A program made the position numbers and the translations under genes. The notes under the pieces were generated by a model. That model saw only the letters and a list, made by a program, of their open reading frames with translations. It was not told the origin of the DNA and did not search any database. A stretch of 64,000 nt of DNA, taken from assembly GCF_004168585.1 (NCBI RefSeq), contig NZ_PGVH01000040.1:205907-269906 (forward strand). Reading direction: 5' to 3'. The DNA is from Shewanella sp. OPT22 (GTDB lineage Bacteria > Pseudomonadota > Gammaproteobacteria > Enterobacterales > Shewanellaceae). Below are positions 37,950-49,566 of the stretch, in pieces. Each line of letters begins with the position of its first letter. Positions within the stretch are counted from its first letter, which is position 1.

Positions 37950-38411
37950 TTAAATCTCTCTGCGAGCACACATAATTTCAGCTGAACAAGCCAGCTCGCC
38001 GTCCACAATGGCTTCTCCTTGGAAAACGCCAATTCCACGACGCTCTTTGAGTAACTTCACTTTGAAATGAATTTGATCACCGGGTTCTACTACACGCTTA
38101 AACCGAACTTTATCAATACCTGCAAAGTAGAAAAGAACGTTTGCTGCAGGCGGCTCTTCACTCATCGTTTTAAACGCCAACAAACCTGATGCTTGCGCCA
38201 TGGCTTCTAAAAGAAGCACACCAGGCATCACAGGCTTAACCGGAAAGTGGCCTTGAAAAAATGGTTCATTAATACTTACATTTTTAATGGCGTGTAAATC
38301 ACCTGTAGCTGTATCGTATCCAATAACACGATCAACTAATAAAAATGGATATCTGTGTGGAAGAAACTTTAAAATTTCGTGGATATCCATTGTATTCATT
38401 TCATTTGACAC
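37950..38411 (-). CDS. fabZ: (3R)-hydroxyacyl-ACP dehydratase
   Basis: A 153-residue hot-dog-fold dehydratase of fatty-acid elongation. It shows '[13 protein letters not shown]' with the catalytic His and '[17 protein letters not shown]' with the catalytic Glu. The GTG start is preceded by AAGGAA at 8-nt spacing. It lies between lpxD and lpxA, so fatty-acid and lipid A synthesis share (R)-3-hydroxyacyl-ACP regulation here. Confidence 0.96.
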   Translation of the reverse strand: MSNEMNTMDIHEILKFLPHRYPFLLVDRVIGYDTATGDLHAIKNVSINEPFFQGHFPVKPVMPGVLLLEAMAQASGLLAFKTMSEEPPAANVLFYFAGIDKVRFKRVVEPGDQIHFKVKLLKERRGIGVFQGEAIVDGELACSAEIMCARREI

Positions 38412-38434
38412 GAATACATTCCTTCATTTGAAAA

Positions 38435-39460
38435 TTAATCTTGAGATTCTACCGTTTTTTCCAGTGTTTTAACACGTTGGAATAACTCATCGAGTTGTCT
38501 AAAGCGAACGGTATTTCTTCGCCAAAGTTTATTTGGCATCGCAATTGTTGCTGACGACAACACTTCTGCTTTTTTGACATCGTGAGTAACGTTAGTTGCT
38601 CCCGAAATATGAGTGCCATCAGCCACCGATAGATGACCTGCAATAGCGCTGTTGCCGCCAATAATGCAATACTTCCCGATAGTACAGCTACCTGCAAATG
38701 TTGAGTTACCTGCTACCGCAGAATGGGCACCGATAACAACATTATGTGCAACTTGAACTTGGTTATCTATAATTACACCGTCTTCAATAACCGTATCTTC
38801 CAGTGCGCCACGATCGATCGTAGTACCTGCACCAATTTCTACACAGTCACCAATTTGAACGCCACCAGTTTGAGGGATTTTTATCCAATTACCAGCTTCA
38901 TTCGCATAACCAAAACCATCACTGCCGATAACAGCACCTGAATGAATGATACAATCGGTACCGATTTGCACACGGTGATATACCGTTACATTCGCCCAAA
39001 TGCGAGTATTAGAGCCAACAACAGACTCTTGCCCAATCACACTACCTGCACCAACTTGAACGTTATCACCGAGAATCACGTCTTGACCAATAACCGCATT
39101 AGCACCTACGGTAACATTTTCACCAAGCTTGGCGGATGAGTCTATCTTAGCGCTAGGGTGAATAACATCCGCAACTTTTGGTGTGGTATCAAGCAATTGA
39201 GCAACACGAGCAAAAGCGACATAAGGATCTTTAACTAAAACGGCATTCCCTTTGAATTCATCAGCAAGCTTATCAGAAAGTAATATTGCCGTTGCTTGGG
39301 TCGTCTCAAGTTGACTACGATATTTGCTATTAGACAAAAAAGATAACTGACCTGTTTTGGCCGATTCTAATGTGGCAACGCTGTAGATCAGCGCATCACC
39401 GTTACCTTTGACTTCACCATTTAAACGGTTAGCCAATTCATTGAGAGTTATGGATTGCAT
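38435..39460 (-). CDS. lpxD: UDP-3-O-(R-3-hydroxyacyl)glucosamine N-acyltransferase
   Basis: A 341-residue enzyme for the third step of lipid A synthesis. The N-terminal uridine-binding domain (MQSITLNELANRLNGEV) precedes hexapeptide repeats. The catalytic His lies in 'QVQVAHNVVIG', and 'DGFGYANEAGNWIKIPQTG' is characteristic. A C-terminal helix (LFQRVKTLEKTVES) closes the trimer. It follows skp by 101 bp. Confidence 0.96.
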   Translation of the reverse strand: MQSITLNELANRLNGEVKGNGDALIYSVATLESAKTGQLSFLSNSKYRSQLETTQATAILLSDKLADEFKGNAVLVKDPYVAFARVAQLLDTTPKVADVIHPSAKIDSSAKLGENVTVGANAVIGQDVILGDNVQVGAGSVIGQESVVGSNTRIWANVTVYHRVQIGTDCIIHSGAVIGSDGFGYANEAGNWIKIPQTGGVQIGDCVEIGAGTTIDRGALEDTVIEDGVIIDNQVQVAHNVVIGAHSAVAGNSTFAGSCTIGKYCIIGGNSAIAGHLSVADGTHISGATNVTHDVKKAEVLSSATIAMPNKLWRRNTVRFRQLDELFQRVKTLEKTVESQD

Positions 39461-39561
39461 GTAACTTCCGATTATCCTAAAAAAAACAGCCTGACACTAT
39501 TGTATCAGAACTGTTTCTTAAGTATGAGAGGCTATTGTAGCTTCAAGTAATAATTCAGAGA

Positions 39562-40068
39562 TTACTTACTTTTGCTTAACGCTTCAATTACCTTGCTGCT
39601 GATATCAGATGTAGGCTTGACGTAAACGACTGCGTTACGAGGAAGAACAAGATCAAACTGTTCTTTTTTAGCAAGTGCGTTAATCGCATTTTGAACTTTA
39701 ACAAGAAGTTTATTTTGCTCTTCTGAACTACGTTTACGGAAATCTTCTTGAAGTGCTTTACCTTTTAATTGAAGGTCAGCACGGATAGATTCCATTTGAC
39801 GCTGTGTCTCAGTTTTTTGATCAGCACTCATAATGGCAGCGTCACGTTGACTTTTTTCTAATAGTTTACGTAACTCATCTTGCTTTTTCTTTAGTGCTGC
39901 TTCGCGATCAGAAAACTCAGACTTCAAAGTTTTTGCAACTGCTTCACGCTGTGGTAATTGCTCAAATACTGCTGCCATATCCACAACTGCAATTTTCTCT
40001 GCTTGAGCCATTAGTGGAGCGCTTATTAACGCCAGCGTCATTAAAGCCTTAGTTACCGTCTTTTTCAA
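39562..40068 (-). CDS. skp: Periplasmic chaperone Skp (OmpH)
   Basis: A 168-residue protein with a signal peptide (cleavage after ...LMAQA) and the start of the mature chain 'EKIAVVDMAAVFEQLPQREAVAKTL'. A long charged coiled-coil hairpin follows (KKKQDELRKLLEKS...), forming the tentacles of the trimer that hold unfolded outer-membrane proteins for BamA. It sits directly downstream of bamA as in relatives. Confidence 0.95.
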   Translation of the reverse strand: MKKTVTKALMTLALISAPLMAQAEKIAVVDMAAVFEQLPQREAVAKTLKSEFSDREAALKKKQDELRKLLEKSQRDAAIMSADQKTETQRQMESIRADLQLKGKALQEDFRKRSSEEQNKLLVKVQNAINALAKKEQFDLVLPRNAVVYVKPTSDISSKVIEALSKSK

Positions 40069-40196
40069 AATCTACTCCTTGTTTACTTTAAATCTTAAAA
40101 TTTGTCGATTGCCGAGTATATACTTAAATTTCGGCAATATGCATTAACTTTTTAAAACAGCCATTTAATACCTAAATGAAATGGCTGACAAACCTT

Positions 40197-42671
40197 TTAG
40201 AACGTCTTACCAATATTGAATGAGAATACTTCAGTATCATCATCAGAGTACTCTTGAATCGGTCGAGCTAAACTGAAGATCATTGGTCCCATTGGTGATA
40301 ACCATTGAACACTCAGTCCATAAGATGCTCTATAGCGACTAGGGTCACTATAATCAGCAATTTTAGCAAATTCAGATGCTGGTAAGTTACGATAAGAGTC
40401 GTAATCAAACTCAGTATCCCATACGCTACCGGCATCAACAAACACTGATGAACGTACTGAATTAGAATAAGCTTCATCTAAGAATGGAATAGGGAAAATC
40501 ACTTCCATACTAGCCGTAGCAATGGCGTTACCACCAATCGTTCTGCCACTTGTCACTTGAATTTGAGTTGGATCTGTTGGGATACCACAGCCACTTCCAG
40601 ACGGGTCTGGACAAGGTTCTGTTCCTCTCAACAAGTAAAATGATCTTGGTCCTACCGTATTTGATTTAAATCCTCGTAGCGTAGTGCTACCACCCGAATA
40701 GTAGTTTTCCCAGAATGGTAAGATGTTGTCGTTATCATTTGTTTTACCATAACCATTACCATAGCCTGCACGAGCACGAGCTAAAAATACAAATTTATGG
40801 TCACGAGTTAATGGGAGGTAGAAATTAGTATCAAAATCTAACTTAAAGTACTGAATATCTGAACCAGGTGTTGTTACCTTAGCATTTAATCGTTGCGAAG
40901 AGCCATTGGTTGGGAATGTTCCACGGTTCAAACTACTGCGATACCAACCTAGCGTTAAATCGAAATTATTAAAGCTTAATTGATCACTATCACCAAGACC
41001 GTAAATATTCTTAAATCGATTGGTCTGCTCTGTAGGACTTAGACTCGACAGAGTGTTATGTCTAAAGCCAATACCACCATTAATTCGATTGTACTCATTA
41101 ATAGGGAAACCAGAAGTTAATGCCACACCATAGGCTTGGTTTTTATAAGCTTCTAAGTTTGCTTCTCCATAATCGAACTTATTCCAGAAGATACTGCCAC
41201 CAAGGCTAACACCATCTTTAGTCCAATATGGATTGGTGTATGAAATGCTCGCATTCTTACTGTATTTATTAGTATTAAGGTTAATACCAGCTTGGTTACC
41301 CGTACCTAAAAAGTTACTTTGCTGAACACCAAATTGTAAGCTAACACCTGTACCGGAACCATAACCCACACCAGCGTTAAATGAACCAGATGGTTGCTCT
41401 TTTACTTTAAAGTCTACATCAACGAGGTCATCCGTACCCGGTACTTTAATGGTTTCAGTATCAACTGTTTCGAAATAACCTAAACGGTTTAAGTTTTCTT
41501 TTGACTGTTCAACAAGCTGTGAGTTTAACCATGCACCTTCGTACTGCCTTAGAGAACGACGCATAACTTCGTCTTTAGTAATGGTATTACCCGCAAAGTT
41601 AATGTTACGAACATAAACACGCTTACCTGGGTTAACGTTGATGTTCAAAGTAACTTCATGTGTCTTATCATCAATTTCTGGGTACGTTTTCACTTCTGGA
41701 TAAGCATAGCCAAAACGGCCTAAATATTTACTATACAAACCTTCCGTAAATGTTACTTCACCAGCGTTATAGGTATCGCCTTCTTTGATAGGATTTAATG
41801 CTTCAAGAAGTTGTTCTCGTCCCATTAAATCACCAGTGATGTTCACTTTTTTGACTTTGTAAGGTTCACCTTCATCGATGTTAATCGTGATGTATAGTCC
41901 TTTGCGGTCAGGTGTCATTGCAACTTGAGTCGACGTTTCTTTAAAGCGAATGTAACCTTGGTTTTGGTAATGTGCTTTAATTTTTTCTAAATCAGCCTGA
42001 AGCTTTTGTTTTTGATAGCGACGTTCACCAAATAAATCCCACCACGCAACGTAATCTTTCAACTCCAACATACCGATCAGTTCTTCATCAGAAAATACAG
42101 TATTACCCACAATATTAATCTGACGGATATCGGCAGCGAAACCTTCTTTAAACTTCAAACGAAGCTCAACACGATTTCGAGGAAGATTTACAATTTCAGC
42201 AGTAACCTTGGCACCATACTTACCAACACCATAATAAAAGTCTTGAAGGCCTTTTTCGATACCAGTAAGCATCGTTCGGTCAAGAGACTCTCCGACTTTT
42301 ACACCAGAACCATCAAGGCTTTCTTGGAGCTGTTCATCTTTAATGTCCTTGTTTCCATCAAACGTAATTTCGCTGATGGTCGGACGCTCTTTCACTTGTA
42401 CAATTAATATGCCTTTATCATGACTAACTTGAATATCTTCATAGTTATTCGAAGCATAAAGTGCTCTGATAGCCTGTTGGAGTTTTAATTCATCAACTCG
42501 ATCACCAACCTTTACTGGTAGATTAAGTAAGGCGGCACCTAAAGCTACCCGTTGTAGGCCTTGAACCTGAATATCGGTAACATTAAATGGTTCAAAAGTA
42601 GCTGCCAAAGCTGTGCCGGAATATGAAGCTCCGACTAATAACATAGAGGCAAAAAGTTTATTTAATCTCAT
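40197..42671 (-). CDS. bamA: Outer-membrane protein assembly factor BamA
   Basis: An 824-residue protein with signal peptide (cleavage near ...GTALA), five POTRA domains (about 25-430; first one 'FNVTDIQVQGLQRVALGAAL') and an Omp85 barrel. The conserved L6 'RGF' motif appears in 'GGSTTLRGFKSNTVGP', and the C-terminus ends in Phe (NIGKTF). It inserts beta-barrel proteins into the outer membrane. It lies between rseP and skp, the usual order. An uncommon Cys pair near 'CPDPSGSGCG' is in an extracellular loop. Confidence 0.98.
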   Translation of the reverse strand: MRLNKLFASMLLVGASYSGTALAATFEPFNVTDIQVQGLQRVALGAALLNLPVKVGDRVDELKLQQAIRALYASNNYEDIQVSHDKGILIVQVKERPTISEITFDGNKDIKDEQLQESLDGSGVKVGESLDRTMLTGIEKGLQDFYYGVGKYGAKVTAEIVNLPRNRVELRLKFKEGFAADIRQINIVGNTVFSDEELIGMLELKDYVAWWDLFGERRYQKQKLQADLEKIKAHYQNQGYIRFKETSTQVAMTPDRKGLYITINIDEGEPYKVKKVNITGDLMGREQLLEALNPIKEGDTYNAGEVTFTEGLYSKYLGRFGYAYPEVKTYPEIDDKTHEVTLNINVNPGKRVYVRNINFAGNTITKDEVMRRSLRQYEGAWLNSQLVEQSKENLNRLGYFETVDTETIKVPGTDDLVDVDFKVKEQPSGSFNAGVGYGSGTGVSLQFGVQQSNFLGTGNQAGINLNTNKYSKNASISYTNPYWTKDGVSLGGSIFWNKFDYGEANLEAYKNQAYGVALTSGFPINEYNRINGGIGFRHNTLSSLSPTEQTNRFKNIYGLGDSDQLSFNNFDLTLGWYRSSLNRGTFPTNGSSQRLNAKVTTPGSDIQYFKLDFDTNFYLPLTRDHKFVFLARARAGYGNGYGKTNDNDNILPFWENYYSGGSTTLRGFKSNTVGPRSFYLLRGTEPCPDPSGSGCGIPTDPTQIQVTSGRTIGGNAIATASMEVIFPIPFLDEAYSNSVRSSVFVDAGSVWDTEFDYDSYRNLPASEFAKIADYSDPSRYRASYGLSVQWLSPMGPMIFSLARPIQEYSDDDTEVFSFNIGKTF

Positions 42672-42800
42672 AGAGCACTTCTTGTTTTAATTTCCTTTCA
42701 ATCCCAAAATCGCAGTTGGATGTTATTCAACGAATAACACAACCCATGTCTACCACTTCAAAGCTGTCAGCATTTCATCCAACTAGCGCTTTTAAGGTAT

Positions 42801-44192
42801 TTACAGTCGAGAAAAATCATTAAAGAGTGCTACACTCATTAGCACCAGCAATAACGCTGCCCCGATCCTGAATCCAATATCCTGCACCTTTTCTGGCACA
42901 GGTTTTCCCGTAATAACTTCAACGAAGTAAAATAATAAATGCCCGCCATCTAAAATGGGTACTGGCATTAAATTGATGATTCCTAAACTCACACTAATAA
43001 GAGCTAGAAATCCTAAAAATCTTACAAATCCGTAATCTGCACTTCGTCCTGCACCTTGTGCAATTGAAATTGGACCACTTAAACTCTTAACTGATACATC
43101 ACCAGTGAACAGCTTTGCCATGGTCTTTAAACTGACAGCCGTAAGCTCCCAAGTTCTGTCCAAAGCATTTACAAAAGAGCCTACTATGCCATATTCCATT
43201 TGAATTCGCATACTTTCAGGCCACTTAGGTTGTTTTGGTGCAATACCAACCAAACCTATCGGTTTCCCGTCAGCATTAGTCACCGATTTTGGCACTACAT
43301 TTAGCGTTATCCGCTGCCCTGCTCTCTCAACCACGAACTTTAAATTTTTCTCTGGTGATGATTGAATCAATTTAACGAATTCACCCCACCCTTCATAAGG
43401 TTGCCCATCGATAGAGATAATCTTGTCATTGGCCATTACACCAGCCAACTGAGCTGAACTGCCTTCACTCACTTTAGCCACGATAGGCTCAACCTTAGGC
43501 CGATAAACATTTAAGCCTAAAGCCGTTATTGCAGACTCTTTATCAGGTTCAAACTTCCAGCTTCGAGTATCTAAGCGGTAGGCTTTACCTGGGCTTTGAG
43601 AAAGCTCATCATCAGCTGAAAGATCTACATTTTGCGATAAAGGCGCCACTTTTATCGTCAATTCTTTAGCGCCAATTTCTCCTACTAAAGCGAGGTTGGC
43701 TTCTTCCCAATCTCTCACCGTTTTACCATCGATAGATAAAATTTGAGTAGGTTCATTCACGATAATCTTTGACGCAGGAGAATCTGATTTAGTTCCATCG
43801 ATCACAGCTTTTAATGACGGAACACCAATAAAATACATAATAAAAAGAACGAGAATAGCAAACAAGAAGTTAGCAATCGGTCCTGCAGCTACCACGGCAA
43901 TACGTTGCCAAACGGATTTTCGATTAAAGGCTTGATCGAGCAGATGCTCTGGAACTTCTTCCACCCGCTCATCAAGCATTTTGACGTAACCGCCCAACGG
44001 TATCATGGCAATCACATATTCAGTGCCGTCTTTAGCAGTGCGCTTCCAGATTGCTTTACCAAAGCCTACTGAAAAGCGCTCAACTTTCACGCCACACTTT
44101 CGAGCGACCCAAAAATGTCCGTACTCATGAGCAGTTACTAAAATACCCAGTGCGACAATAAAAGCGCCTAAATTCCACAAAAAGTCCATCAT
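42801..44192 (-). CDS. rseP: Site-2 protease RseP
   Basis: A 463-residue membrane metalloprotease that releases sigma-E by cutting RseA in the membrane. The zinc motif HEYGH is in the first helix ('VTAHEYGHFWVARKCGV'), the second metal-site element 'PVPILDGGHLLFY' is near the C-terminus, and two PDZ domains occupy about 125-310. The start is one of two adjacent ATGs. It is 11 bp after dxr. Confidence 0.97.
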   Translation of the reverse strand: MMDFLWNLGAFIVALGILVTAHEYGHFWVARKCGVKVERFSVGFGKAIWKRTAKDGTEYVIAMIPLGGYVKMLDERVEEVPEHLLDQAFNRKSVWQRIAVVAAGPIANFLFAILVLFIMYFIGVPSLKAVIDGTKSDSPASKIIVNEPTQILSIDGKTVRDWEEANLALVGEIGAKELTIKVAPLSQNVDLSADDELSQSPGKAYRLDTRSWKFEPDKESAITALGLNVYRPKVEPIVAKVSEGSSAQLAGVMANDKIISIDGQPYEGWGEFVKLIQSSPEKNLKFVVERAGQRITLNVVPKSVTNADGKPIGLVGIAPKQPKWPESMRIQMEYGIVGSFVNALDRTWELTAVSLKTMAKLFTGDVSVKSLSGPISIAQGAGRSADYGFVRFLGFLALISVSLGIINLMPVPILDGGHLLFYFVEVITGKPVPEKVQDIGFRIGAALLLVLMSVALFNDFSRL

Positions 44193-44203
44193 TCAGGTAA
44201 TTC

Positions 44204-45403
44204 TCAATATCCTTTCAAAAGCTTATTAATTTCAGCTTGCGCCATGACTCGTGCTTCAATATCTAATTCGATTATGTCGCCGATGGTATCAAGTTGAGAC
44301 TTAACTACACCTGACATACATGCTTGATTTACTTTAGCTATATCAGTAAATGCTATCTTATTTTCTAGAAATGCCGCAACTGCTATTTCATTAGCAGCAT
44401 TTAACACTGTCGTTGCTTCTTGTCCTTGCTCACATGCTTCAATAGCTAACTTAAGACAAGGAAAACGTTCGTAATCTGGTTCACTAAAGCTTAATTGTCC
44501 GACTTTGAAAAAGTCTAAAGGTTCCACACCAGATGAAATTCTTTTCGGATAGGACAAACAATGAGCAATTGGTGTGCGCATATCAGGGTTACCCATCTGC
44601 GCAACAACTGAACCATCTCGATATTGCACCATTGAATGAATCACACTTTGTGGATGGATGACGACTTGGAGTTGCTTAGGGCTAGTATTAAATAACCATT
44701 TCGCTTCAATATACTCTAAGCCTTTATTCATCATGGTTGCAGAATCAACGGAAATCTTTTGTCCCATAGACCAGTTCGGGTGTTTACACGCTTGCTCGGG
44801 AGTAATATCACCAAAGGTTGAAAGGTCTCTGGATAAAAATGGCCCGCCAGAACCAGTAAGTAAGACGTGAGAAATACCATGAGAAGTTAAATCACAATGC
44901 CCAAGTTCAGACTGGACTTGCTCAGGAAGGCACTGAAAAATGGCATTATGTTCACTATCAACAGGTAAAATAACACTACCTGACGCTCTAGCAGCTTCCA
45001 TAAATAAACGCCCGGACATGACCAGACTTTCTTTATTTGCCAGTAATATTTTTTTCCCCGCCTTTACTGCTTCGTAGGTTGGGATAAGCCCCGCAGCACC
45101 AACGATTGCCGCCATTACCGTATCAATACTGTTTGATGTTACGTGGGCAATCAGGTTATCTACCCCTGTTGTCACTTCAATATCACTTGAGCTGGTTAAT
45201 CTTTTTTGGAGCTTCAAGGCCGAAGCCTCACAAACCATATGGGCAATTTTTGGTTTATGCTCAACACAAAGTGCGAGCATCTTTTCCACATTGGTATTGG
45301 CAACGAGAGTGTGTGCATAGAACTTTTCAGAATTACGCCCAACGACATCAAGTGTATTTGTACCAATGGAACCCGTGGCACCAAGAACAACAAGGTTTTC
45401 CAT
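44204..45403 (-). CDS. dxr: 1-deoxy-D-xylulose-5-phosphate reductoisomerase
   Basis: A 399-residue enzyme of the non-mevalonate isoprenoid pathway. The NADPH site is '[17 protein letters not shown]'; catalytic elements are '[13 protein letters not shown]', '[15 protein letters not shown]' (metal Asp and Glu) and '[14 protein letters not shown]'. It lies between cdsA and rseP, as in enterobacteria, and makes the precursor used by UppS two genes upstream. Confidence 0.97.
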   Translation of the reverse strand: MENLVVLGATGSIGTNTLDVVGRNSEKFYAHTLVANTNVEKMLALCVEHKPKIAHMVCEASALKLQKRLTSSSDIEVTTGVDNLIAHVTSNSIDTVMAAIVGAAGLIPTYEAVKAGKKILLANKESLVMSGRLFMEAARASGSVILPVDSEHNAIFQCLPEQVQSELGHCDLTSHGISHVLLTGSGGPFLSRDLSTFGDITPEQACKHPNWSMGQKISVDSATMMNKGLEYIEAKWLFNTSPKQLQVVIHPQSVIHSMVQYRDGSVVAQMGNPDMRTPIAHCLSYPKRISSGVEPLDFFKVGQLSFSEPDYERFPCLKLAIEACEQGQEATTVLNAANEIAVAAFLENKIAFTDIAKVNQACMSGVVKSQLDTIGDIIELDIEARVMAQAEINKLLKGY

Positions 45404-45407
45404 AAGG

Positions 45408-46262
45408 CTACATCCAGAGTGAGATATAAATCAGAGTAAAAATCGGGAAAGCGGCAGTAAGACTATCTACTCTATCTAAGATGCCACCATGCCCAGGCAA
45501 AATATTGCCTGAATCTTTAATTTCAGCAATTCTTTTAAACATGCTTTCAGACAAGTCGCCTAGTGCTGAAGCAAGAGCTACGATGAGCGTCACACCAACC
45601 ACTAAACCAAGTTCTTGTTGTGGTGAAATGTACATCACAATGCCAACGACAATCATTGTAGTAATTAATCCACCAAGCAGTCCTTCAATCGTTTTCCCAG
45701 GGCTGACATTAGGCATTAACTTACGCTTACCTAGTGACTTACCGGCAAAATAAGCACCGCTATCAGCCGCCCAAACCACCAACATGACAAGTAAGACTAA
45801 TACGGCACCTAGATGAGGTGCATTGAACGTTGACAATGCCTTTAACGACACAATTGCGGTATAAAAGGGCAATAATGTCAGTTGGCCAATGATTGATTTA
45901 GAGAAAGAGTTGTTTACTATCGCCTTGCTCTTAGGAAAGCCAACAACAAGCACTAAAGAGACTAACCACCATAAACAACCTGTGGCTGTAACTACCCAGT
46001 AAAGGGGGTGTATTTGTCCGCCATACCAAATTTGATCAGCGGGTACTAAAATATTGAGTACAACTAAAACCAGAGTAAAGCTGAATGTGAAGCTGTATTG
46101 AGTAACTTTACAGTCTTTGGCAATTATCCTGCCCCACTCACTTGCTGCAATAGCAAAAACAGCGACTAATGCCCAAGCAAAAGCATTAGCTGTTGAATAA
46201 AATAAACCTGCCAGTACCATTGGGATTAGACACAAGGCGGTAATAATACGTTGTTTTAACAA
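45408..46262 (-). CDS. cdsA: Phosphatidate cytidylyltransferase
   Basis: A 284-residue polytopic membrane enzyme making CDP-diacylglycerol for phospholipid synthesis. The family signature near the C-terminus is visible: '[21 protein letters not shown]', then '[12 protein letters not shown]' and '[22 protein letters not shown]'-like (reads [20 protein letters not shown]). About eight hydrophobic helices are present. It begins 18 bp after uppS. Confidence 0.96.
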   Translation of the reverse strand: MLKQRIITALCLIPMVLAGLFYSTANAFAWALVAVFAIAASEWGRIIAKDCKVTQYSFTFSFTLVLVVLNILVPADQIWYGGQIHPLYWVVTATGCLWWLVSLVLVVGFPKSKAIVNNSFSKSIIGQLTLLPFYTAIVSLKALSTFNAPHLGAVLVLLVMLVVWAADSGAYFAGKSLGKRKLMPNVSPGKTIEGLLGGLITTMIVVGIVMYISPQQELGLVVGVTLIVALASALGDLSESMFKRIAEIKDSGNILPGHGGILDRVDSLTAAFPIFTLIYISLWM

Positions 46263-46280
46263 AAAGAAATTCCTCTAAAA

Positions 46281-47111
46281 TCAAGACGGTTGTCTTAAGT
46301 CGTCAATTTGCTTACCCGTCAGTCCAAAGCGACGTTGTCTTGAACCAAAAGTCAGTAATGCTTGATGAAAAGCTGATTCGTTAAAATCAGGCCAAAGCGT
46401 TTCTGTAAATATAAATTCAGCATAAGCAGCCTGCCATAACACAAAGTTACTGATGCGGTAATCACCACCGGTTCTAATCATCAAATCAACTTCTGGCTGT
46501 TCGGCCATGCACAGCATTTTGGAGAGGTTTTCTTCGTTATATTCTTCTGCTGGCATTTCTCCAGCATTCACCTTCTCTGATAACTTCTGCGCTGCTTGCA
46601 TAATATCCCAACGACCACCGTAATTTGCAGCCACGTTAAGAACAAGATCTTTATTATCTTTGGTTTTTTCTTGTGCTTTTTGGATTTGAGCTTGTAATCG
46701 ATTTGAAAAACGAGATGTATCACCAATAATATTTAAGCGAACTCCGTTCTTATGCAGTAGTTTTATCTCTCGCTGTAAGACAGTAAAAAACAACTGCATT
46801 AACAAACCAACTTCTTTTTCTGGACGACGCCAATTCTCACTGGAAAATGCGAATAAAGTAAGTGATTTAATGCCTAACTCTCTGGCTGTGCTCACAGCTC
46901 GACGAACCGCTTTAACGCCAGCTTTATGCCCCATAACCCGAGGTTGGCCTTTAGCCTCAGCCCAGCGCCCGTTGCCGTCCATAATGATGGCAACATGTTG
47001 TGGTACCGACTGTTTTAATAAATCAGAAATCTGCTGTGGTAATGTCTCTGTCTCCAGGTCAAGCTCCTGCTCCATTGCAGTTTCCGACTCAAATTCCATT
47101 GTGGATGACAT
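46281..47111 (-). CDS. uppS: Undecaprenyl diphosphate synthase
   Basis: A 276-residue cis-prenyltransferase making the C55 lipid carrier for peptidoglycan and O-antigen. The catalytic '[15 protein letters not shown]' and '[23 protein letters not shown]' are present. ATG 47111 has GGGG 8 bases upstream. There is an acidic N-terminal extension of about 35 residues (rich in Glu/Thr) beyond the E. coli enzyme, a small oddity that could be non-conserved. Confidence 0.95.
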   Translation of the reverse strand: MSSTMEFESETAMEQELDLETETLPQQISDLLKQSVPQHVAIIMDGNGRWAEAKGQPRVMGHKAGVKAVRRAVSTARELGIKSLTLFAFSSENWRRPEKEVGLLMQLFFTVLQREIKLLHKNGVRLNIIGDTSRFSNRLQAQIQKAQEKTKDNKDLVLNVAANYGGRWDIMQAAQKLSEKVNAGEMPAEEYNEENLSKMLCMAEQPEVDLMIRTGGDYRISNFVLWQAAYAEFIFTETLWPDFNESAFHQALLTFGSRQRRFGLTGKQIDDLRQPS

Positions 47112-47136
47112 CAATTACACCCCTAAATAAAAACAA

Positions 47137-47166
47137 ACGCCGTGTAGTATAACCCTACACGGCGTC
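47137..47166 (-). terminator. Terminator after frr
   Basis: A stem acgccgtgtag / ctacacggcgt followed on the minus strand by GTTTGTTTTT. It separates frr from the uppS operon, so uppS and downstream genes probably have their own promoter or depend on readthrough. Confidence 0.85.
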
Positions 47167-47192
47167 TTAACTCTAGCGATATCTGGAAGTGC

Positions 47193-47750
47193 TTAGACTT
47201 CCATCAATTCTGCTTCTTTAGCAGCTAAAATTTCATCAATTTTCTTGATGTTAGCATCAGTAATCTTCTGAATGTCTGCTTCACCAGTACGAACATCATC
47301 TTCTGTGCAGCCTTTCTCTTTTTCAAGTGATTTGAACTCAGAGTTAGCGTCACGACGAACGTTACGAACAGCAATACGACCATTTTCAGCTTCAGCACGC
47401 ACAACTTTAACCAAGTCTTTACGACGCTCTTCTGTTAAAGGAGGTAATGGAATACGAATCGTCGCACCAGCAGACATTGGGTTTAAGCCTAAGTCAGAGG
47501 ACATGATCGCCTTTTCTACAGCTTGAGTCATACTGCGGTCGAATATCGTTACAGCAAGCGTACGAGAATCTTCAATCGAAACGTTACCTACTTGATTAAG
47601 TGGTGTCATCGTTCCGTAGTAAGAAACTTGGATTGTATCTAATAGACTTGGGTGAGCACGACCAGTACGAACCTTAGCCATTTGACTTTGAGTAGACTCA
47701 ACGCATTTTCCCATGCGCTCTTCAGCGCCACTTTTAATTTCTTCAATCAC
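47193..47750 (-). CDS. frr: Ribosome recycling factor
   Basis: A 185-residue tRNA-mimic protein that splits post-termination ribosomes with EF-G. The whole chain is typical: '[21 protein letters not shown]', '[18 protein letters not shown]' and '[17 protein letters not shown]'. It follows pyrH by 31 bp and is followed by a terminator. Confidence 0.97.
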   Translation of the reverse strand: MIEEIKSGAEERMGKCVESTQSQMAKVRTGRAHPSLLDTIQVSYYGTMTPLNQVGNVSIEDSRTLAVTIFDRSMTQAVEKAIMSSDLGLNPMSAGATIRIPLPPLTEERRKDLVKVVRAEAENGRIAVRNVRRDANSEFKSLEKEKGCTEDDVRTGEADIQKITDANIKKIDEILAAKEAELMEV

Positions 47751-47781
47751 AATTAATATCCTTAATTTTTCAACAACAGTG

Positions 47782-48519
47782 CTACTTCTCAGCGCTGTTA
47801 CGGATCAATGTACCTTCTTCTTCGCCCATAATAACACGACGAAGCGCACCGGGTTTATTCATATTAAATACTAAAATTGGCAAGTCATGGTCACGCGCAA
47901 GAGTGAATGCTGCTAAATCCATCACTTTTAATTCTTCATCTAACACTTTGTCGTAATTCAGTTCGTCATATTTAACTGCATCAGGATCTTTCATTGGATC
48001 AGCAGAATATACGCCATCAACTTTCGTACCTTTAAGTACAACTTCGGCTTCGATTTCAATACCGCGTAAGCAGGCTGCTGAATCGGTAGTAAAGAATGGG
48101 TTGCCAGTACCCGCCGAGAAAATAACAACACGTCCTGACTTTAATAAACTGATTGCCTCAGCCCAATTATAGTCATCACAAACACCTTTTAACGGAATTG
48201 CTGACATTAAGCGAGCATTGACATAAGCACGGTGCAATGCATCACGCATTGCTAAGCCATTCATAACAGTTGCAAGCATACCCATGTGATCGCCAACTAC
48301 ACGGTTCATACCTGCGTTAGCTAAACCTTCACCACGGAATATGTTACCGCCACCGATAACCACACCAACTTGTAATCCTAACTCAACTAATTCCTTAATC
48401 TCTTGGGCCATTCTGTCGAGAACTTTTGGATCGATACCAAAGCCCTCGTCACCCACTAAGGCTTCACCACTTAACTTTAACAAAATACGTCGAAATGCAG
48501 GTTTTGGATTGGTGCTCAT
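47782..48519 (-). CDS. pyrH: UMP kinase
   Basis: A 245-residue hexameric amino-acid-kinase-fold enzyme converting UMP to UDP. Typical segments are '[20 protein letters not shown]', '[19 protein letters not shown]', '[15 protein letters not shown]' and '[17 protein letters not shown]'. It lies between tsf and frr, the standard order, with a terminator upstream after tsf. Confidence 0.97.
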   Translation of the reverse strand: MSTNPKPAFRRILLKLSGEALVGDEGFGIDPKVLDRMAQEIKELVELGLQVGVVIGGGNIFRGEGLANAGMNRVVGDHMGMLATVMNGLAMRDALHRAYVNARLMSAIPLKGVCDDYNWAEAISLLKSGRVVIFSAGTGNPFFTTDSAACLRGIEIEAEVVLKGTKVDGVYSADPMKDPDAVKYDELNYDKVLDEELKVMDLAAFTLARDHDLPILVFNMNKPGALRRVIMGEEEGTLIRNSAEK

Positions 48520-48631
48520 AATTATTATCCTGTTGTGTCTACCTTAAGATTTGACATCTCGATTTAGTCAAGATTATCAAATGTTAAAATAGAATAAAGC
48601 TATTTTCTCTTTTTTGGGGGAGGGACACAAT

Positions 48632-48656
48632 AAGACCGCAGCAATGCCGCGGTCTT
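48632..48656 (-). terminator. Terminator after tsf
   Basis: A hairpin aagaccgcagca / tgccgcggtctt 22 bp beyond the tsf stop, with a short T-run on the minus strand. Confidence 0.75.
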
Positions 48657-48677
48657 AAAATCACCTAATCAGTACGA

Positions 48678-49529
48678 TTAAGCGTTTTTAGAAGCTTCGA
48701 TTTGAGCCGCTACTTCTGCAGCGAAATCTTCTTCTTTCTTCTCGATACCTTCACCTACTTCTAAGCGAACGAATCCAGAAACTGAAGCGCTTTTCTCTTT
48801 TAGGAAATCGCCAACAGTCTTCTTAGGTTCCATGATGAAAGCTTGACCAGTAAGAGAGATCTCACCAGTGAACTTCTTCATACGACCAACAACCATTTTT
48901 TCTGCGATTTCAGCAGGCTTGCCTTCGTTCATTGCGATTTCAACTTGTAGATTTTTTTCTTTCTCTACAACATCAGCAGGAACGTCGCTAGGGTTAACGA
49001 ACTCAGGCTTAGAAGCTGCAACGTGCATTGCAACGTGCTTAAGAGTTTCTTCTTCAGCATCACCAACTACAACAACACCAATGCGCTCGCCATGACGGTA
49101 AGAAGCAAATTTAGCACCTTCAATGAACTCAACACGACGAATGTTCATGTTTTCGCCGATTTTTGCTACTAGAGCAACACGAGTTTCTTCGAATTTAGCT
49201 TTAAGTGCTTCAATGTCTAACTTTTCAGCTAGAGCAGCGTCAGCTACTTCGTTAGCAAAAGCAAGGAAGCTTCCGTCTTTAGCTACGAAGTCAGTTTGGC
49301 AGTTAACTTCAACTAATGCAGCTACACCTTCACCTTGCTTGATGATGATAGTACCTTCAGCAGCGATGTTACCCGCTTTTTTAGCAGCTTTAGCAGCACC
49401 AGACTTACGCATGTTTTCGATCGCTAAATCGATATCACCGTTAGTTTCAGTTAGTGCTTTTTTACAATCCATCATGCCAGCGCCAGTACGGTCGCGCAAT
49501 TCTTTAACTAGGGCAGCAGTAATTGCCAT
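48678..49529 (-). CDS. tsf: Elongation factor Ts
   Basis: A 283-residue guanine-nucleotide exchange factor for EF-Tu. The N-terminal UBA-like domain '[20 protein letters not shown]' and the EF-Tu contact '[14 protein letters not shown]' are clear. It is co-transcribed with rpsB; a hairpin between them sets their ratio. Confidence 0.98.
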   Translation of the reverse strand: MAITAALVKELRDRTGAGMMDCKKALTETNGDIDLAIENMRKSGAAKAAKKAGNIAAEGTIIIKQGEGVAALVEVNCQTDFVAKDGSFLAFANEVADAALAEKLDIEALKAKFEETRVALVAKIGENMNIRRVEFIEGAKFASYRHGERIGVVVVGDAEEETLKHVAMHVAASKPEFVNPSDVPADVVEKEKNLQVEIAMNEGKPAEIAEKMVVGRMKKFTGEISLTGQAFIMEPKKTVGDFLKEKSASVSGFVRLEVGEGIEKKEEDFAAEVAAQIEASKNA

Positions 49530-49566
49530 TGTTAAATCCTCTATAGAAAATTCGTCTGATATGAAA